DNA of 64,000 nucleotides from Anoplopoma fimbria (Eukaryota > Chordata > Actinopteri > Perciformes > Anoplopomatidae): contig NC_072458.1 in NCBI RefSeq assembly GCF_027596085.1, forward strand, positions 15,661,256-15,725,255, given 5' to 3'. The notes below the pieces were generated by a model. The model did no database searches. It was not told the origin of the DNA and saw nothing but the letters and a program-made list of their open reading frames with translations. The number at the start of each line of letters is the position of its first letter. Within the stretch, counting starts at the first letter, position 1. Positions 1-11,401 of the stretch are shown in pieces. The position numbers were made by a program, and so were the translations under genes.

Positions 1-202
1 TTTCTTAATTTTTCTCTTAAAGTGCACCAGATTAACTTGGCATTTCTAATTCTATCTTTTGATAAAGATTTAAGATTTTATGCTATCATAGTGTTGTTGT
101 ATCAAAGTTAGAAATGTCAGTGTTTCGACAGCACAAATACTGATACTACTAAGAGATAGAGGAGTGGTGATTATACAGCAAAAGCATTGAATTCCTAAGA
201 TA

Positions 203-1412
203 TAGTTGGCATCGCCTTTGTCTCTTGGTCTCTTGATAACATTAGTAAATGTTACCTTTGTTTCATGGTTTCTTGATAACGTGAGTAAATGTTACTTTTG
301 TGCCTTGGTCTCATGGTAACGGTAGTATCTGTTACTTTGGTCTCTTGGTAACGATAGTAAATGTTACTTTGTCTTTTGGTCTCTTGGTCATGTTAGTAAA
401 TGTTGACCTTGTCTCATGGTCTCTTGGTAATGTTAGTAAATGTTGATTTTGACTCATGGTCACATGGTAACATTAGTAAATGTTACCTTTGTCTCTAGGT
501 CTCTTGGTAACGTTAGTAAATGTTACCTTTGACTCTTGGTCTCATGGTAACGTTAGTTAATGTTACCTTTATCTCTTGATAATATTAGTTAATGTTACCT
601 TTGTCTCTTCGTCTCTCTGTGACATTAGTAAATGTTACCTTTGTGTTTTGGTCCCTCTCTAACGTTAGTAAATGTTACCTTTATCTCCTGGTCACGTAAG
701 TTAATGCTACCTTGGTCTCTTGGTAATGTTAGTAAAAGTTACCTTTGTATCTTGGTATTTTGGTAACAGTAGTAAATGTTATCTTTGTCTCTTGGTCTCT
801 CTGTAATGTTAGTCAATGTTACCTTTGTCTCCTTGTCTTTTGGTAACGTTAGAAAATGTTACCTTTGTCTCTTTGTCTTTTGGTAATGTTAGTAAATGTT
901 GCCTTTGTCTCTTGGTCTCTTAGTAATGTAAGTAAATGTTACCTTTATCTCTTGGTAATGTTATTGAAAGTTATCTTTGTCTCTTGGTCTTTGGTAACAG
1001 TAGTAAATGTTACCTTTGTCTGTTGGTCTCATGGTAACATTAGTAAATGTTACTTTTGTCTCTTGGTCTACTGGTAAAGTAAGTATTGTTACTTTTGTGT
1101 CTTGGTCTCTTGGTAACGATAGTAAATGTTACTTTGTCTTTTGGTATCTTGGTCATGTTAGTAAATGTTGACCTTGTCTCTTGGTAATGTTAGTAAATGT
1201 TGACTTTGACTCATGGTCACATGGTAACATTAGTAAATGTTACCTTAGTCTCTAGGTCTCTTGGTAACGTTAGTAAATGTTGACTTTGACTCATGGTCAC
1301 ATGGTAACATTAGTAAATGTTACCTTTGTCTCTAGGTCTCTTGGTAATGTCAGTAAATGTTACCTTTGACTCTTGGTCTCTTGGTAAAGTTAGTAAATGT
1401 TACCTTTGTCGT
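203..1412. repeat. Minisatellite, about 40 bp unit, roughly 30 copies
   Basis: The stretch is built from degenerate copies of a unit of about 35-41 bp carrying TAGTAAATGTTACCTTTG followed by one or two TCTCTTGG blocks and GGTAAC. Unit length varies because the TCTCTTGG block is gained or lost. A variant block seen at about 318-560 returns at about 1082-1390, for example the GATAGTAAATGTTAC variant near 353 and 1117, so a block was duplicated 764 bp away. Open frames crossing the array are products of the periodicity and are not genes. It ends about 500 bp upstream of the tmem200b coding exon, probably in an intron or the proximal 5' region. Confidence 0.93.
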
Positions 1413-1915
1413 CCGACTTTTGAGTTACATTAGCGTAGCTAACATTAAAACCTTGTTTGCTTGATTAGCTAACAGATAAATACTGGTGAGAGCTAAAAAT
1501 CAGCAGTAATTTAGAACTCAGCTGGTCCGTTACCTGCTAGCTAACAGTAAAGTTACCTTGACCACAAACTTTTGTAGTAATTGACCCCCTATGTAATAGA
1601 TCCATCTAATCGTTTTCATACTGACTACCCTCTCTGGTCTCTTTGGTCCTCTTGGTGCTCTCTCTCTTAGATGCTTTAAATTAGTTCAAAATTAAAGAGA
1701 AATATCCCACTGTGGATCTCTTGTATCCAAGAGATGAATTATAGACATATCACATTTTTGTGATCTATCAGGCTGAATTTAAAACATTAGGCTTAATTAT
1801 GTATTGTGCACCCTCAGATACAAACTTGTATGTGGTTGATGGATACAACATGTAGATACATTGTTATAACTGCACTAACTTTTAAAATGTCCTCACTCCC
1901 AAAGTCCTCTGACAG
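1413..1915 (+). other. Probable intron end with splice acceptor before the tmem200b coding exon
   Basis: No repeat or gene was recognised between the minisatellite and the coding exon. The segment TCCTCTGACAG ending at 1915 has a pyrimidine stretch and AG and would fit a 3' splice site, giving a 5' UTR of about 32 bases before the ATG at 1948. This would match a gene with a non-coding first exon further upstream. The acceptor is an inference from the motif only; transcript reads are the deciding evidence. Confidence 0.4.
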
Positions 1916-1947
1916 GGAGTAACAGGAGCTCTTGACTGACCTGAGCC

Positions 1948-3186
1948 ATGAAGACCCAGAAGGCCCGAGATATTACACCTCCTTCACCTTCCTGCCGACG
2001 GAAGTCTCGCTTCACCTTACGAGGCAGAAAGAAGGACGGGGTGATCCAAGGGAAACTTCGCATCCGCTCCATACCAGGAGCCTTCCTGGTGCTGGGGGTC
2101 ATCGTGGTGGTTGTTGGCACCGCTTTGGCTGTGGCAGGATACTGGCCCTACCGGATACAGAGAGCGTCCTTCCTGGGGTCTGCAGATGGGGAAAGTTTCT
2201 CTGAGTCGCAGACTTCTGGGTGGAGTCTTGGAGCTAAGGGCCTCCTATCCACAGCAAGCCTCATCCACGGTGAGAGGATGAAGCTGCTGGGGCCTGTCAT
2301 CATGGGGGTGGGACTCTTCATCCTCATATGTGCCAACACAGTCCTGTACGAAAACAGGGATAGAGAGACTCAGATGCTGCTGGCTCAGATGCGAAGCGTA
2401 ATTTGCTCTGTGTCTGCGGCGGTTCCCTCGGCAGACCTTAAAGAAATAGCCGCAGCCCACTCCATGGCCAAACACTACCAGTGGGTGAGCAGTTTACCAG
2501 CTGCCCATCTTAACATCCTCTGTCTGCAGCAGCTGGCCAGCTCTGAACCGCTGCTCCAGACTAGACACCCCAGAGACCAGGAGCACAGTGTGGAAGGCAT
2601 CTACCAGCAGGCTGTTCTCCAGACAGAAGCCCTCCACCACCAGGAGTCAGAGCCTCCGCCCTCCCTACACTCCTCCTACTCCAACTCATGTCATTCCAGT
2701 CAGACAGACTTTAACACACAGTCTGGTGCTGAGCATGGGGGCCGTGCCAGCTTTAATCCGCACCCCTCCCCACTCGTCAAGCTCAACAACTGCCTGGTGT
2801 CAGCCGGCTCCATGTCCACGCTGGACGGGGTAGATATGCCACCTTTCCAGCCGAGGCGCTGCCACAGTATGAGCTACAGGACTAACCCATATACAGCTGG
2901 AACTGGTCTGCAAGATGGACACCATGCACCGGGGAAGGAGGGTGAATCGAATCGGCTGGTAGGCACAAGTGAGACTGGTTTACAGGTTTGCGTGAACATC
3001 CCTTTGCAGGTTGTGGAGACTGCAGAAGAGCAAACCTGCCGAAGCTGGCCTCGGCTAGACCTGGGCAGCGGCAGACGATATCTGAAACTAGAGAACAAAG
3101 AGGACTCAGTGGACAAACTGCTGGACCAGTTAGAGCAGCAGTGTTATCAGTGGGATAAGAATTTTGGCTCTGGGCCTTTCCAGTGA
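1948..3186 (+). CDS. tmem200b: Transmembrane protein 200B (TMEM200 family)
   Basis: A 412-residue protein in one uninterrupted exon. Residues 35-70 hold a basic GKLRIRSIPGAF entry into a first membrane segment (about 44-64) ending in the family hallmark AVAGYWPYR. Residues 108-140 hold the second conserved block, KLLGPVIMGVGLFILICAN followed by YENRDRET, a second membrane segment at about 113-133. The C-terminus keeps the short SWPRLDL motif (about residues 355-362), shared with TMEM200B and separating it from TMEM200A and C as I recall them. Human TMEM200B is shorter, about 307 residues; the extra length here lies in the Ser/Gln-rich middle. Function of the family is not established; two membrane spans suggest a plasma-membrane or endomembrane protein with a long cytoplasmic tail. 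The ATG at 1948 is the first good start after the putative splice acceptor. It is the only host gene supported in the window. Confidence 0.9.
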   Translation: MKTQKARDITPPSPSCRRKSRFTLRGRKKDGVIQGKLRIRSIPGAFLVLGVIVVVVGTALAVAGYWPYRIQRASFLGSADGESFSESQTSGWSLGAKGLLSTASLIHGERMKLLGPVIMGVGLFILICANTVLYENRDRETQMLLAQMRSVICSVSAAVPSADLKEIAAAHSMAKHYQWVSSLPAAHLNILCLQQLASSEPLLQTRHPRDQEHSVEGIYQQAVLQTEALHHQESEPPPSLHSSYSNSCHSSQTDFNTQSGAEHGGRASFNPHPSPLVKLNNCLVSAGSMSTLDGVDMPPFQPRRCHSMSYRTNPYTAGTGLQDGHHAPGKEGESNRLVGTSETGLQVCVNIPLQVVETAEEQTCRSWPRLDLGSGRRYLKLENKEDSVDKLLDQLEQQCYQWDKNFGSGPFQ

Positions 3187-4958
3187 TTGCCTGCTCCATA
3201 CAGAGGGATACAATCACCCTGATAACAAAGGATCATAATGATATTTCCCCCTGGATTCTAAAACTGGGCTATATTTAGTTTTTGCTGTGGGGGTCAGAGA
3301 GAGACCAAGCCCTGGATTATCTGGAGTACACTGTCTCTCAAAAGGATCTTCCAAAACTTGAGCTTCCAATTGGATTTGGCAGATGTTTTATATAATTGAA
3401 CGAACAATATACAGACCATACACTGTCACAACTGAGATAAGCAATTTGACAGACTGTTTACTTCTGCAGTTTGGGTTGGCAGCAATGCGAGAAATCAACT
3501 TGTATCACGATGCCAAAATGGGTTTGCCTGTTTCCAGGAAGTAGTGTGCACAACCTAATGTAGCAGAGATAGAAGGGGGATTGTTTTACTGTGCAATCTA
3601 TTTTCAAACTGGACTCCTAAATCCATAAAGTGCTGACAGCTCTTGACAAATGCAACTAGTGTATATAAATGAGATTTTTTTCTGTACTCCAAATGCAATG
3701 CATGGCAGTGATGTAAAGTATGTTACATCTTAATACTTATGCAGAGAATGACTGTTGGTTTTATGTGTATAAGAAGCAATGCTAGTTAAAGGATAATTCT
3801 GGTTATTTACATCTTGGGTCTTGTGCTCTTCGGTTAGGCTCTTATTTCTCCAGTACCAGCTACCATAACAATGTTCTCCCCAACTTTCTCCCCCAGATTA
3901 GATGCGGGAACCTGATGACATTGCTACATCTGTCTCTGAACTGGGGAGGATGCTCGTAATTGACACTTCAAAAAATAACCAGTATAATAGCAACTCTTTA
4001 CTACTTCCAACACAGACACACACACCCATGTATGGCCTGTTAGGATATGTTTACTGTAATCCACTACTGGCTAGGGCTGACATAAGAACTGAGGTCTAGC
4101 AGCTCATCCTCATCCCATTCTGTCTCCAGCTAGCATCTCTTTCTTTCTAAGCTTACCCTGTGATATATGTTTATATGTTTTCATTAAAATTGCAGTTGTC
4201 ACTTCACATTAGCATTATTTCATTAAGTTACCTTTATTTTAAGTCTATTAAGCATTTATAGGCGGTATTTAAACAGTTAATGAATGGTTTATAACAGACT
4301 CTAATATAGATGTAAGCAGGTATAAGTGTATATTAATGTATTTGTCAACAATTGCTATAAACAGATAATTAATGACGGGCAGTTGTAAAAGTATAAAATA
4401 TGTCTTCATAAAAGTATTAATTGCGCGTAGATTAATGAGCATGTCCTTATAGCAGTGTGCAACTACATTATACGGCTTATAAATGCTACTTAGCAACCCA
4501 TTCACCAGAATAAAACTTATGTTTCTGCAAACCATGGATACGTTGAATGGTAACGTGTCTGAACCAAACCTACATTTCTACATAGCTCTATATCTACTGT
4601 ATTGTGGTCTGACGGTAACACTTTGCCGTTTTCAATCTGCATTCTCAATAATGTTTAGGTTTTAGGTTTAGCAAGTAGTAGTTTTTAGTTTAGTTTAGTA
4701 AAAGATCACGGTTTAGGTTCACATAAGTATGTTACTTGTGGTTTTACACAAACACCAGTGTCCTGTGTTTCACCCCCATGTCCTCCTCACTACACTCTGA
4801 TTAGACAGATCAGTGATGCGTCAAACACAAATGTAATCAAGGAGAAAACTTAATTGACATTCAGTTTGGCTGTCTGAGTCATATTTAGGAGACCAGGCTG
4901 ACATAACCTGTCTGACCTGCTGACGTCTCCTGTTTCGTGACCTGTCTAACTTCTTTGA
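3187..4958 (+). other. tmem200b 3' UTR and downstream intergenic DNA
   Basis: No further coding sequence is recognised. Possible polyadenylation hexamers are ATTAAA at 4183-4188 and AATAAA at 4509-4514, so the 3' UTR could be about 1-1.3 kb. The part from about 4640 is AT-rich with a TTTAGGTTTAG run. Where the transcript ends cannot be decided from sequence alone. Confidence 0.4.
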
Positions 4959-5287
4959 ATGGTAAATGGTAAATGGACTGTACTTGTATAGCGCTTTTCT
5001 AGTCTTCCGACCACTCAAAAGCGCTTTTTACATTACTAATCATTCACCCATTCACACCCATTCATACACTGATGACAGGAGCTACCATGCAAGGTGCCAC
5101 CTGACCATCAGGACCCTAACTAACATTCATACACATACATACACTGCAGGATCAGCCTGCGGGAGCAATTTGGGGTTAAGTGTCTTGCCCAAGGACACAT
5201 CGACATGGACTGCCGGAGCCGGGGATCGAACCGCCGATCCTCTGATTGGGGGACGACCCTGCTCTCCACTGAGCCACAGCCGCCCGG
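4959..5287 (-). mobile_element. tRNA-derived SINE (tail type A)
   Basis: Read on the minus strand, the element starts with GGCGGCTGTGGCTCAGTGG, a tRNA-like box A, followed by GGTTCGATCCC, a box B, so it would be transcribed by RNA polymerase III. A body containing GTGTCCTTGGGCAAGACACT follows. The tail ends in AAAGCGCTATACAAGTACAG and a TTTACCATT repeat. The head and body match the SINE at 58.86 kb, but the tails differ. A decayed copy lies at 25.2-25.4 kb. Confidence 0.85.
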
Positions 5288-5548
5288 GTCTGTGTTCCCA
5301 GATCTCACATATGCACTTGGTGATTCAAATGTTATTATTACTCATAAAAAGGAGAGCCAAGACCCAAGTTGTGAAAAGCCTGATCCTTAATAATGAAGGA
5401 GTTTCTCTTTGTTGTCCTTCTTGTTGCCACAGTAGTAGCTTGTAATGAAAGCAGGGACACCTCCTCCAGCTTGCTCCCCCCTAACTTTCTGTGATGGTTC
5501 TGGAATGGATAGACTAGATTGTGCAGAGGATGCGTACTGCACTATAAT

Positions 5549-6555
5549 GGCCGTTTCTCAATACCAAGTACGGTCAAGTATGGACTTGCAAACTTGCAAG
5601 TTCATACTTGGATAGTTCGACTCGGGAGTACAAACTCCCGAGGACGGGAGGACGCAGTACGGTCATTTTGCAATTGGAACAGCAGCGAACTTGATGACGT
5701 CACCAACGTCACGACGTCACCAACTCAGCTCGTCGGTCCCGCCTACTCCGGTTATCTTCAGTCATATATATTGACAATAAAACGAAATATGATATAGAAC
5801 ACAACCTTTTTTCGTTTTCATTTAGAAAATATAAAAATATTATGTATATGTATATATATATATATATATGTATATGTTTTGTGTTACATCTGCAACCACA
5901 ACCACAGAGACACCGGAGCCAGCGGCACATCTGGAGAGGCCTAGCCGAGATCAGGCTGCTGTCAGCGGGCTGCATGAGCACCACCGCCCGGTGTCCTCTC
6001 TGGTCCTCTCATCTCCGACAAACGTCGGCGCTTTTTTCAAACAGGCTCTATCTTGATAAATTGACCGCATATTTTAAGTCTTAACAACTACATTCTCGCT
6101 TAAAAAAATGTTAAAACTAAATTCTCTCTGGTCCTCTCATCTCCGACAAACGTCGGCGCTTTTTTCAAACAGGCTCTATCTTGATAAATTGACCGCATAT
6201 TTTAAGTCTTAACAACTACATTCTCGCTTAAAAAAATGTTAAAACTAAATTCCGTTACACAACAACAGCAGTATTTAGACAGTTATAACTGACAGTTGTG
6301 AGCCGTCTCCGCCGCTGTCGGCTCTTGTTTGCTGGTGAAATGCATTCTGGGATACTTGGCTGTCCAAAGTCCACACAAGTCTACTCCGATGCATCCTCGA
6401 TATAATGGGCGGAGAGAGGACACTTCCGGGTATCTGGACCGTACTTGGCTTGATGCAAACTTGTGTATTGGAACAGTACTTGGGCCGCGCTTGATGACGT
6501 TTCACAAGTTCACGAGGACACAAGTACAGAGAAGTTCACATATTGAGAAACGGCC
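5549..6555. mobile_element. Non-autonomous DNA transposon with GGCCGTTTCTCAATA inverted ends
   Basis: The left end GGCCGTTTCTCAATA at 5549 is answered by its reverse complement at the right end, stopping at 6555. AAT flanks both sides (5546-5548 and 6556-6558), fitting a 3 bp target duplication as made by PIF/Harbinger-type elements, though 3 bp can match by chance. Sub-terminal GTACTTGG/CCAAGTAC-like motifs recur in both arms. The interior has no transposase frame, a TA microsatellite (about 5838-5880) and a tandem duplication. Family assignment is tentative. Confidence 0.75.
5993..6258. repeat. 133 bp tandem duplication inside the DNA transposon
   Basis: A block starting TCTCTGGTCCTCTCATCTCC and running through AAAAATGTTAAAACTAAATT occurs twice in direct orientation, near 5993-6122 and 6126-6253, at practically full identity. 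Near identity means the duplication is younger than the rest of the element, or that it is an assembly or polymerase-slippage product. Confidence 0.85.
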
Positions 6556-6767
6556 AATGAGTTAAGCGGTTTTACTGCACACAGCTGGGTATGTGTCATA
6601 GAGGAAGATAATGTGAATCACAGGTCCTTGTCCTCACTCTTCTCCTTTAACACGTGCCGATTTGCAGAGGAGACCCCTCCACTTGTGAAACAGTCCTACT
6701 CTGGTGTTCTGTCTGTCTGTGCTGCCTGTTCTGTATGTCATGTGTGACGCTTTGTGTTCTAAATGTA

Positions 6768-7000
6768 TAATAATAATAATAATAATAATAATTAAGCCTT
6801 TATTAGTCCCACAATGGGGAAATTATTTCTCTGCATTTAACCCATCCCAGAGGAGCAGTGGGCTGCAATGAAGCGCCCGGGGAGCAACTTGGGGTTAGGT
6901 GTCTTGCTCAAGGACACCTCGGCATGTTGCCGGTAGAGGGGTTTGACCACCAACCTTGTGGTTACGGGACAAGCGCTCTACCTCATGTGCCACAGCCGCC
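6768..7000 (-). mobile_element. tRNA-derived SINE with (TAA)n tail
   Basis: On the minus strand it begins GGCGGCTGTGGCACATGAGG and GTAGAGCGCTTGTCC, a tRNA-like head with a box-A-like start, and then a degraded box B (GGTTGGTGGTCAAACCCC). The body shares the TGTCCTTGAGCAAGACACCT block with the other SINEs of the window. The 3' part reads GGGACTAATAAAGGCTTAAT and ends in a TTA/TAA microsatellite at 6768-6794. A short piece of the same 3' end appears at about 27.02-27.06 kb. Confidence 0.8.
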
Positions 7001-10000
7001 TCCAAAGCAATATGACCGGTCTGACAGAACAATCAATGGCTGTGTCTTGCCCTGTGTCCACTACAGAATTAAACCACATTGCCATGCCTGTGTTGCAAGT
7101 GTGCGGCAAAGCAAAAGCTGCTCCTGTTTGCTGTCGTCTCATTTATTCAAGCTGTCAAGGTAAAGGCCCCAGGTTGTTTATGTATACAGCAAATGATCAT
7201 CTCCCCACCAGCTGCTGACGACCCCATTCCTCACCCCAAAGGAACCTTCGTGTTTTATCCATTTTCTCAGGCTGAAAATATCCAGCTGGGATCCGGACCA
7301 GTGAGGCCCATGTTTACTTTATGACCAGATGAATAAAAAATGTGAAATTGAATTTTTTCCCTTCCTGCTCCACAGTACCAGTCTGATATTTTGTAGTGGT
7401 CCTGTAATCCTGAGCAGGGGGTCAGGCAATGAGTGGAATGGGAAGGGGGAATTCCCCAGCTGCAATTATTCTCAGCAGAGCCTCCTGCATGCGCCAAACT
7501 TTGCCTTCACAGTTCCTTCTGGGCAGGTATGCAGTCCCTTGCGATCTCTTTTCATTTAAATGGTCATTTACAAGATGGCTGCATCTCCTGCAGTCTGTGG
7601 CTGCAGCACAGGAAGGTAGAGGACTACATGGCTCTGATGTGAACAGATCTGGGATTATTTTACAGCCGCTTGTCCAAGCTTTCAACATACTTTCAAAAAG
7701 AGAGGTTTCTGTGATCTTCACAATTAGTTAATCTGTCTTGTTTGTATTTCTTTAAAATAATCACAGTGGCCCGGGCAGTGGTTGTCATCATTGGCAAGTT
7801 CTAACATTTTAAGAATATGGATAGCAAACAGCAAAATGTGCACCTGCGTCTCTTCAGTTGTTTGTGAGAGGGAATTCAGCTGTCTCAGCAGAATCAAGAC
7901 AGACTGGAGGTCAGCTCTGAAAGGAGAGATGATGGACAAGCTGATGTTGGTGTCACTTCAGGGATCCTCAATTCAAGACCACCGTGCTGAAGGACTGATG
8001 GATCCGTGCTAGGAAATCGTCACAAAGGTTTAAAACTTTTATTCTTTAATTTTTTGTATTTGGCAGACGTATAACTGCATTACTCAAAATATAGTGTGAC
8101 TTAAAATGGCAGCCACATCAAACTTACAGCAGCCAAAAGCTTATGCCTGGTTTACACTTTTAAAGGTGTGAGGCCTGAAAGGCCTTCAGAAGTTAATGGA
8201 ACATATCAAGCCTGGATACCAAATTAAATTTACCCTAAATTTTGACTGTTTTCTTTTAGACTAGTCGACTAGTAAGTAAGTAAAACTTCCCTATATATCA
8301 GGGAAATAAGGCGATATCAACATCCCTTTCTGTCATGAAGCTAGTGCTCTAGTTGGAAATGCAGTCAGGATCATTTGGTCTGGCACATCATGTTGCTTTC
8401 CACTAGTTAATGTAGCCAATGCATTGATATCTGTTGATCAGGGATTAATAAATAGTGACATCTTCAGAATGAGGTAAGAGCAGGATCAATATTACCCCAT
8501 CACCACAATCGGACACATCAGTGTTCAAATCACATATCACTGCTGACAAATTTCAAAAACACATGTAGGTGTTCATATTACATAATGAATCTCCTGATCT
8601 TCCATGAGGCATTTGTTTTTTCAGCTTTTCAAAGTCATGATTTTCCATTATGTTATGACTCTTTGCTATTGTCAATATGAATTTCACATTGCAGCACCAT
8701 GAGAACAATAAAAGCAGCCATGATGTCAGCGTTATCCTGCAGTTACTCATGGACACCTCTGTATTGTATAGGGCTTTCACACTGCAGTGAAACTGTGGCT
8801 GCAGACACAAAGACCAATCCAACATCATATGACCAGCTGATGTCCTGATGTCCTGTTTGACTCAACCAGACTAAAGTCATGTCAGTGCACTAATATGGGC
8901 CTGTAGATTCTCATTAGCTCATTGGGTTTTTAGTCTTGAATAGTCTTTTTGTGAACATAGGCATTGTGAGTACTATTTTGAAAATGTGATTGGCTGAGGG
9001 CAGATCATATGACCATTGCAACTTTGGGTACAGCTGCACAGCTGGGATACACTGACACTGACTCCATAGTCAGTGTATCAGCTACAGTGAAACAGACAAT
9101 CTATGTCACTTTAAGTGTTATATATTTGATATCTTCTAACATGGAACTGAACTTTAAGAGAAACTTATCTTAACAGTTTTTGTCAACAGAGTCTTGTGGC
9201 TTTAAAAGGAGCATAGAGAGACTGCCTGTTGTCTGACAGCAAGATAAGAGGTGAAAATATTAAAAATATAACGTTTATTTATGTCCACAGCTGTACATTA
9301 CTTTGCTCCTCTGCTGGTACTTCAGTCTGTTTCCTCAAACTCCATCTACTGTAGAAGTCGAAGAACCTCATACAACCTCACTTCAAAACACCTGAATTAT
9401 CCCTTTAAAAATGTGAAATTGAAAAAAATTGTTCAATGAACTTAAAATATGAAGTTGAATCAACAACTGTTCAGTCATGCTGACAAACATAATGTTTTAT
9501 ATTTACAGTCTTTTTTTCATTAAAAGTCAGCTCTTCATTTGACGTTAAGAACTTATAGCTGTTGCTGCAAACCAGAAGTGTACTTTTTAAAAGGAACAAC
9601 CATGACTTAACAGCTTTTACTGTAATTCCATTCATCATTTCAAATTTTACAGTGTAGGTTTTAACAATCTTTTGACCTGTAGGTCACCAAATTAGTGTTT
9701 GGGAGTAGAAGACATGGTCCATCAGCATGGACCTTTAAATGCCCCTCTACTTCTTGTATCTTTGCTGTTAGTGTGGTGAAAGCTGTAACTAGTCCTGACC
9801 CAGTGCACCATAGCCTTGGCTGTCAGTATGTCCTAACTGGCTTCTCAGCTCTGGAAAATATGCAACATTCATAATTTGAGCTCAGATGGACATGAAATGT
9901 ATCGCTTGAGGCTGAAAGGATGAGATGCCACCTAACTGAACTATGCAATTAGTGTGTGAGGAGCAATTAGAAGCTGGTTGTAACATTTTCTACTTCAGTC

Positions 10001-10028
10001 ATTCCCACAGTGTGAAGGTCAGTATATA
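7001..10028. other. Intergenic DNA, no gene recognised
   Basis: About 3 kb of moderately AT-rich sequence with only short overlapping frames on both strands, none with a recognisable domain. A palindromic GACTAGTCGACTAGT-like stretch lies near 8262-8275. No repeat family could be named. Confidence 0.5.
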
Positions 10029-11049
10029 CAATGCCTATAAAAAGTATTCACCCCCCTTGGATGTTTTCCCCTTTTGTTGCTTTTATACATGAAATCATGG
10101 TCAATATAATTTGGCTTTTTTGACAAGAATTTGCAAAAAATTTGCTTCTTTCATGTCGAAGTGAAAACAGATTTTTACAAACTAATGTCAATTAATTAAA
10201 AATATATAGTGTAAAATAAGTGTTTGCATAAATATTCACCCCCTTTAAAGTGACTGACCTAATTCAACAGAGGTCCAGCTAGTTGACGCCAGCAGTGTCA
10301 CAATTAGTGAAATGGAGATCACCTGAGTGCAGTTGATGTGTGTCAAGTGATTGTAGTATAAAAACACCTGTGTCTGGGAGGTCCAGTCTCTGGTTCATCA
10401 GTATTCCTGCTACAATTGCAACATGAAGACAAAAGAACACTCCAAGCAACTCAGAAAAGATCATTGAAAAGTATAAGTCAGGAGTTGGCTACAAAAAGAT
10501 TTAGTATGGCACTTGTTTAAATCTGCCTAGAGCTGGCCATCCTCACAAACTGAGTGACCGAGCAAGAAGAAGACTGAGAGTGAGGGAGGCCACCAAGACA
10601 CCTACGACCACTCTGAAGGAGTTAAAAGCTTCAGTGGCTCAGATGGGAGAGACTATACATACAACAACTGTTGCCCGGGTTCTTCACCAGTCGAAGCTGT
10701 ATGGGAGCGTGGCAAAGAGAAAGCCACTGTTGAAAAAAGCTCATATGAAATCTCACCTGGAATTCGCTCAAAGGTATGTGGGAGACTCCAAGGTAAATTG
10801 GAAGAAGGTTCTTTGGTCTGATGAGACAAAAATGTAGCTTTTTGGCCATCAGACTAGACCAGGGGTGGCCAACCAGTCAGAGACTAAGAGCCAACATTTT
10901 TACTGTGTTACTGCAAAGAGCCACATAAAACACAGGCACACATTCGCACCCCATGCCCCTCCCCCTCTCTCACTTTCTCCTCCTCTCTTTTGCTCCCAGC
11001 CTTTCTCTGTGCCTCCGTCACTCTCTTCCTCTCTCTCACACACATACAG

Positions 11050-11330
11050 AATGAAAATATAAAAATGTACAATATTGACATACACACACTCACAGACACA
11101 CCCTCTCATAGACACACACACACTCTCACACCTAACGTCCTCTTACACACACACCTTCATACATACATACACACACAGACACACACCTAACGTCGTCTTA
11201 CACACACACCTTCATACAGACACACACCTAACGTCCTCTTACACACACACCTTCATACAGACACACACCTAACATGCTCTTACACAAACACCCTCACTCA
11301 AACAGACGCACACATACCTCTGCTAAGCCA
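11050..11330. repeat. CA-rich minisatellite, 41 bp unit, in the hAT element
   Basis: A unit running CTAACGTCCTCTTACACACA and CACCTTCATACAGACACACA recurs at 11132, 11187, 11228 and 11269. The last three starts are exactly 41 bp apart and the first is longer because of additional ATAC units. The flanking DNA is simple (CA)n and (CACT)n. Open frames in it are low-complexity artefacts. Confidence 0.85.
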
Positions 11331-11401
11331 GATTTACTGCAAAAGTAACACACCAACATGGTATTGACAGAAATGGACTTAAACTTAGAGGCCAGTCATT
11401 G

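Noticed and set aside
856..1077. Small hydrophobic protein in the minisatellite
   Set aside because: The frame is the repeat unit translated several times, with no start context.
203..1412. CRISPR-like array because of regular repeats
   Set aside because: Unit lengths vary, there are no unique spacers and the genome is vertebrate. It is a minisatellite.
4959..7000. Functional tRNA genes suggested by box A and box B motifs
   Set aside because: The motifs belong to SINE heads; no cloverleaf with acceptor and anticodon arms follows, and SINE bodies are attached.
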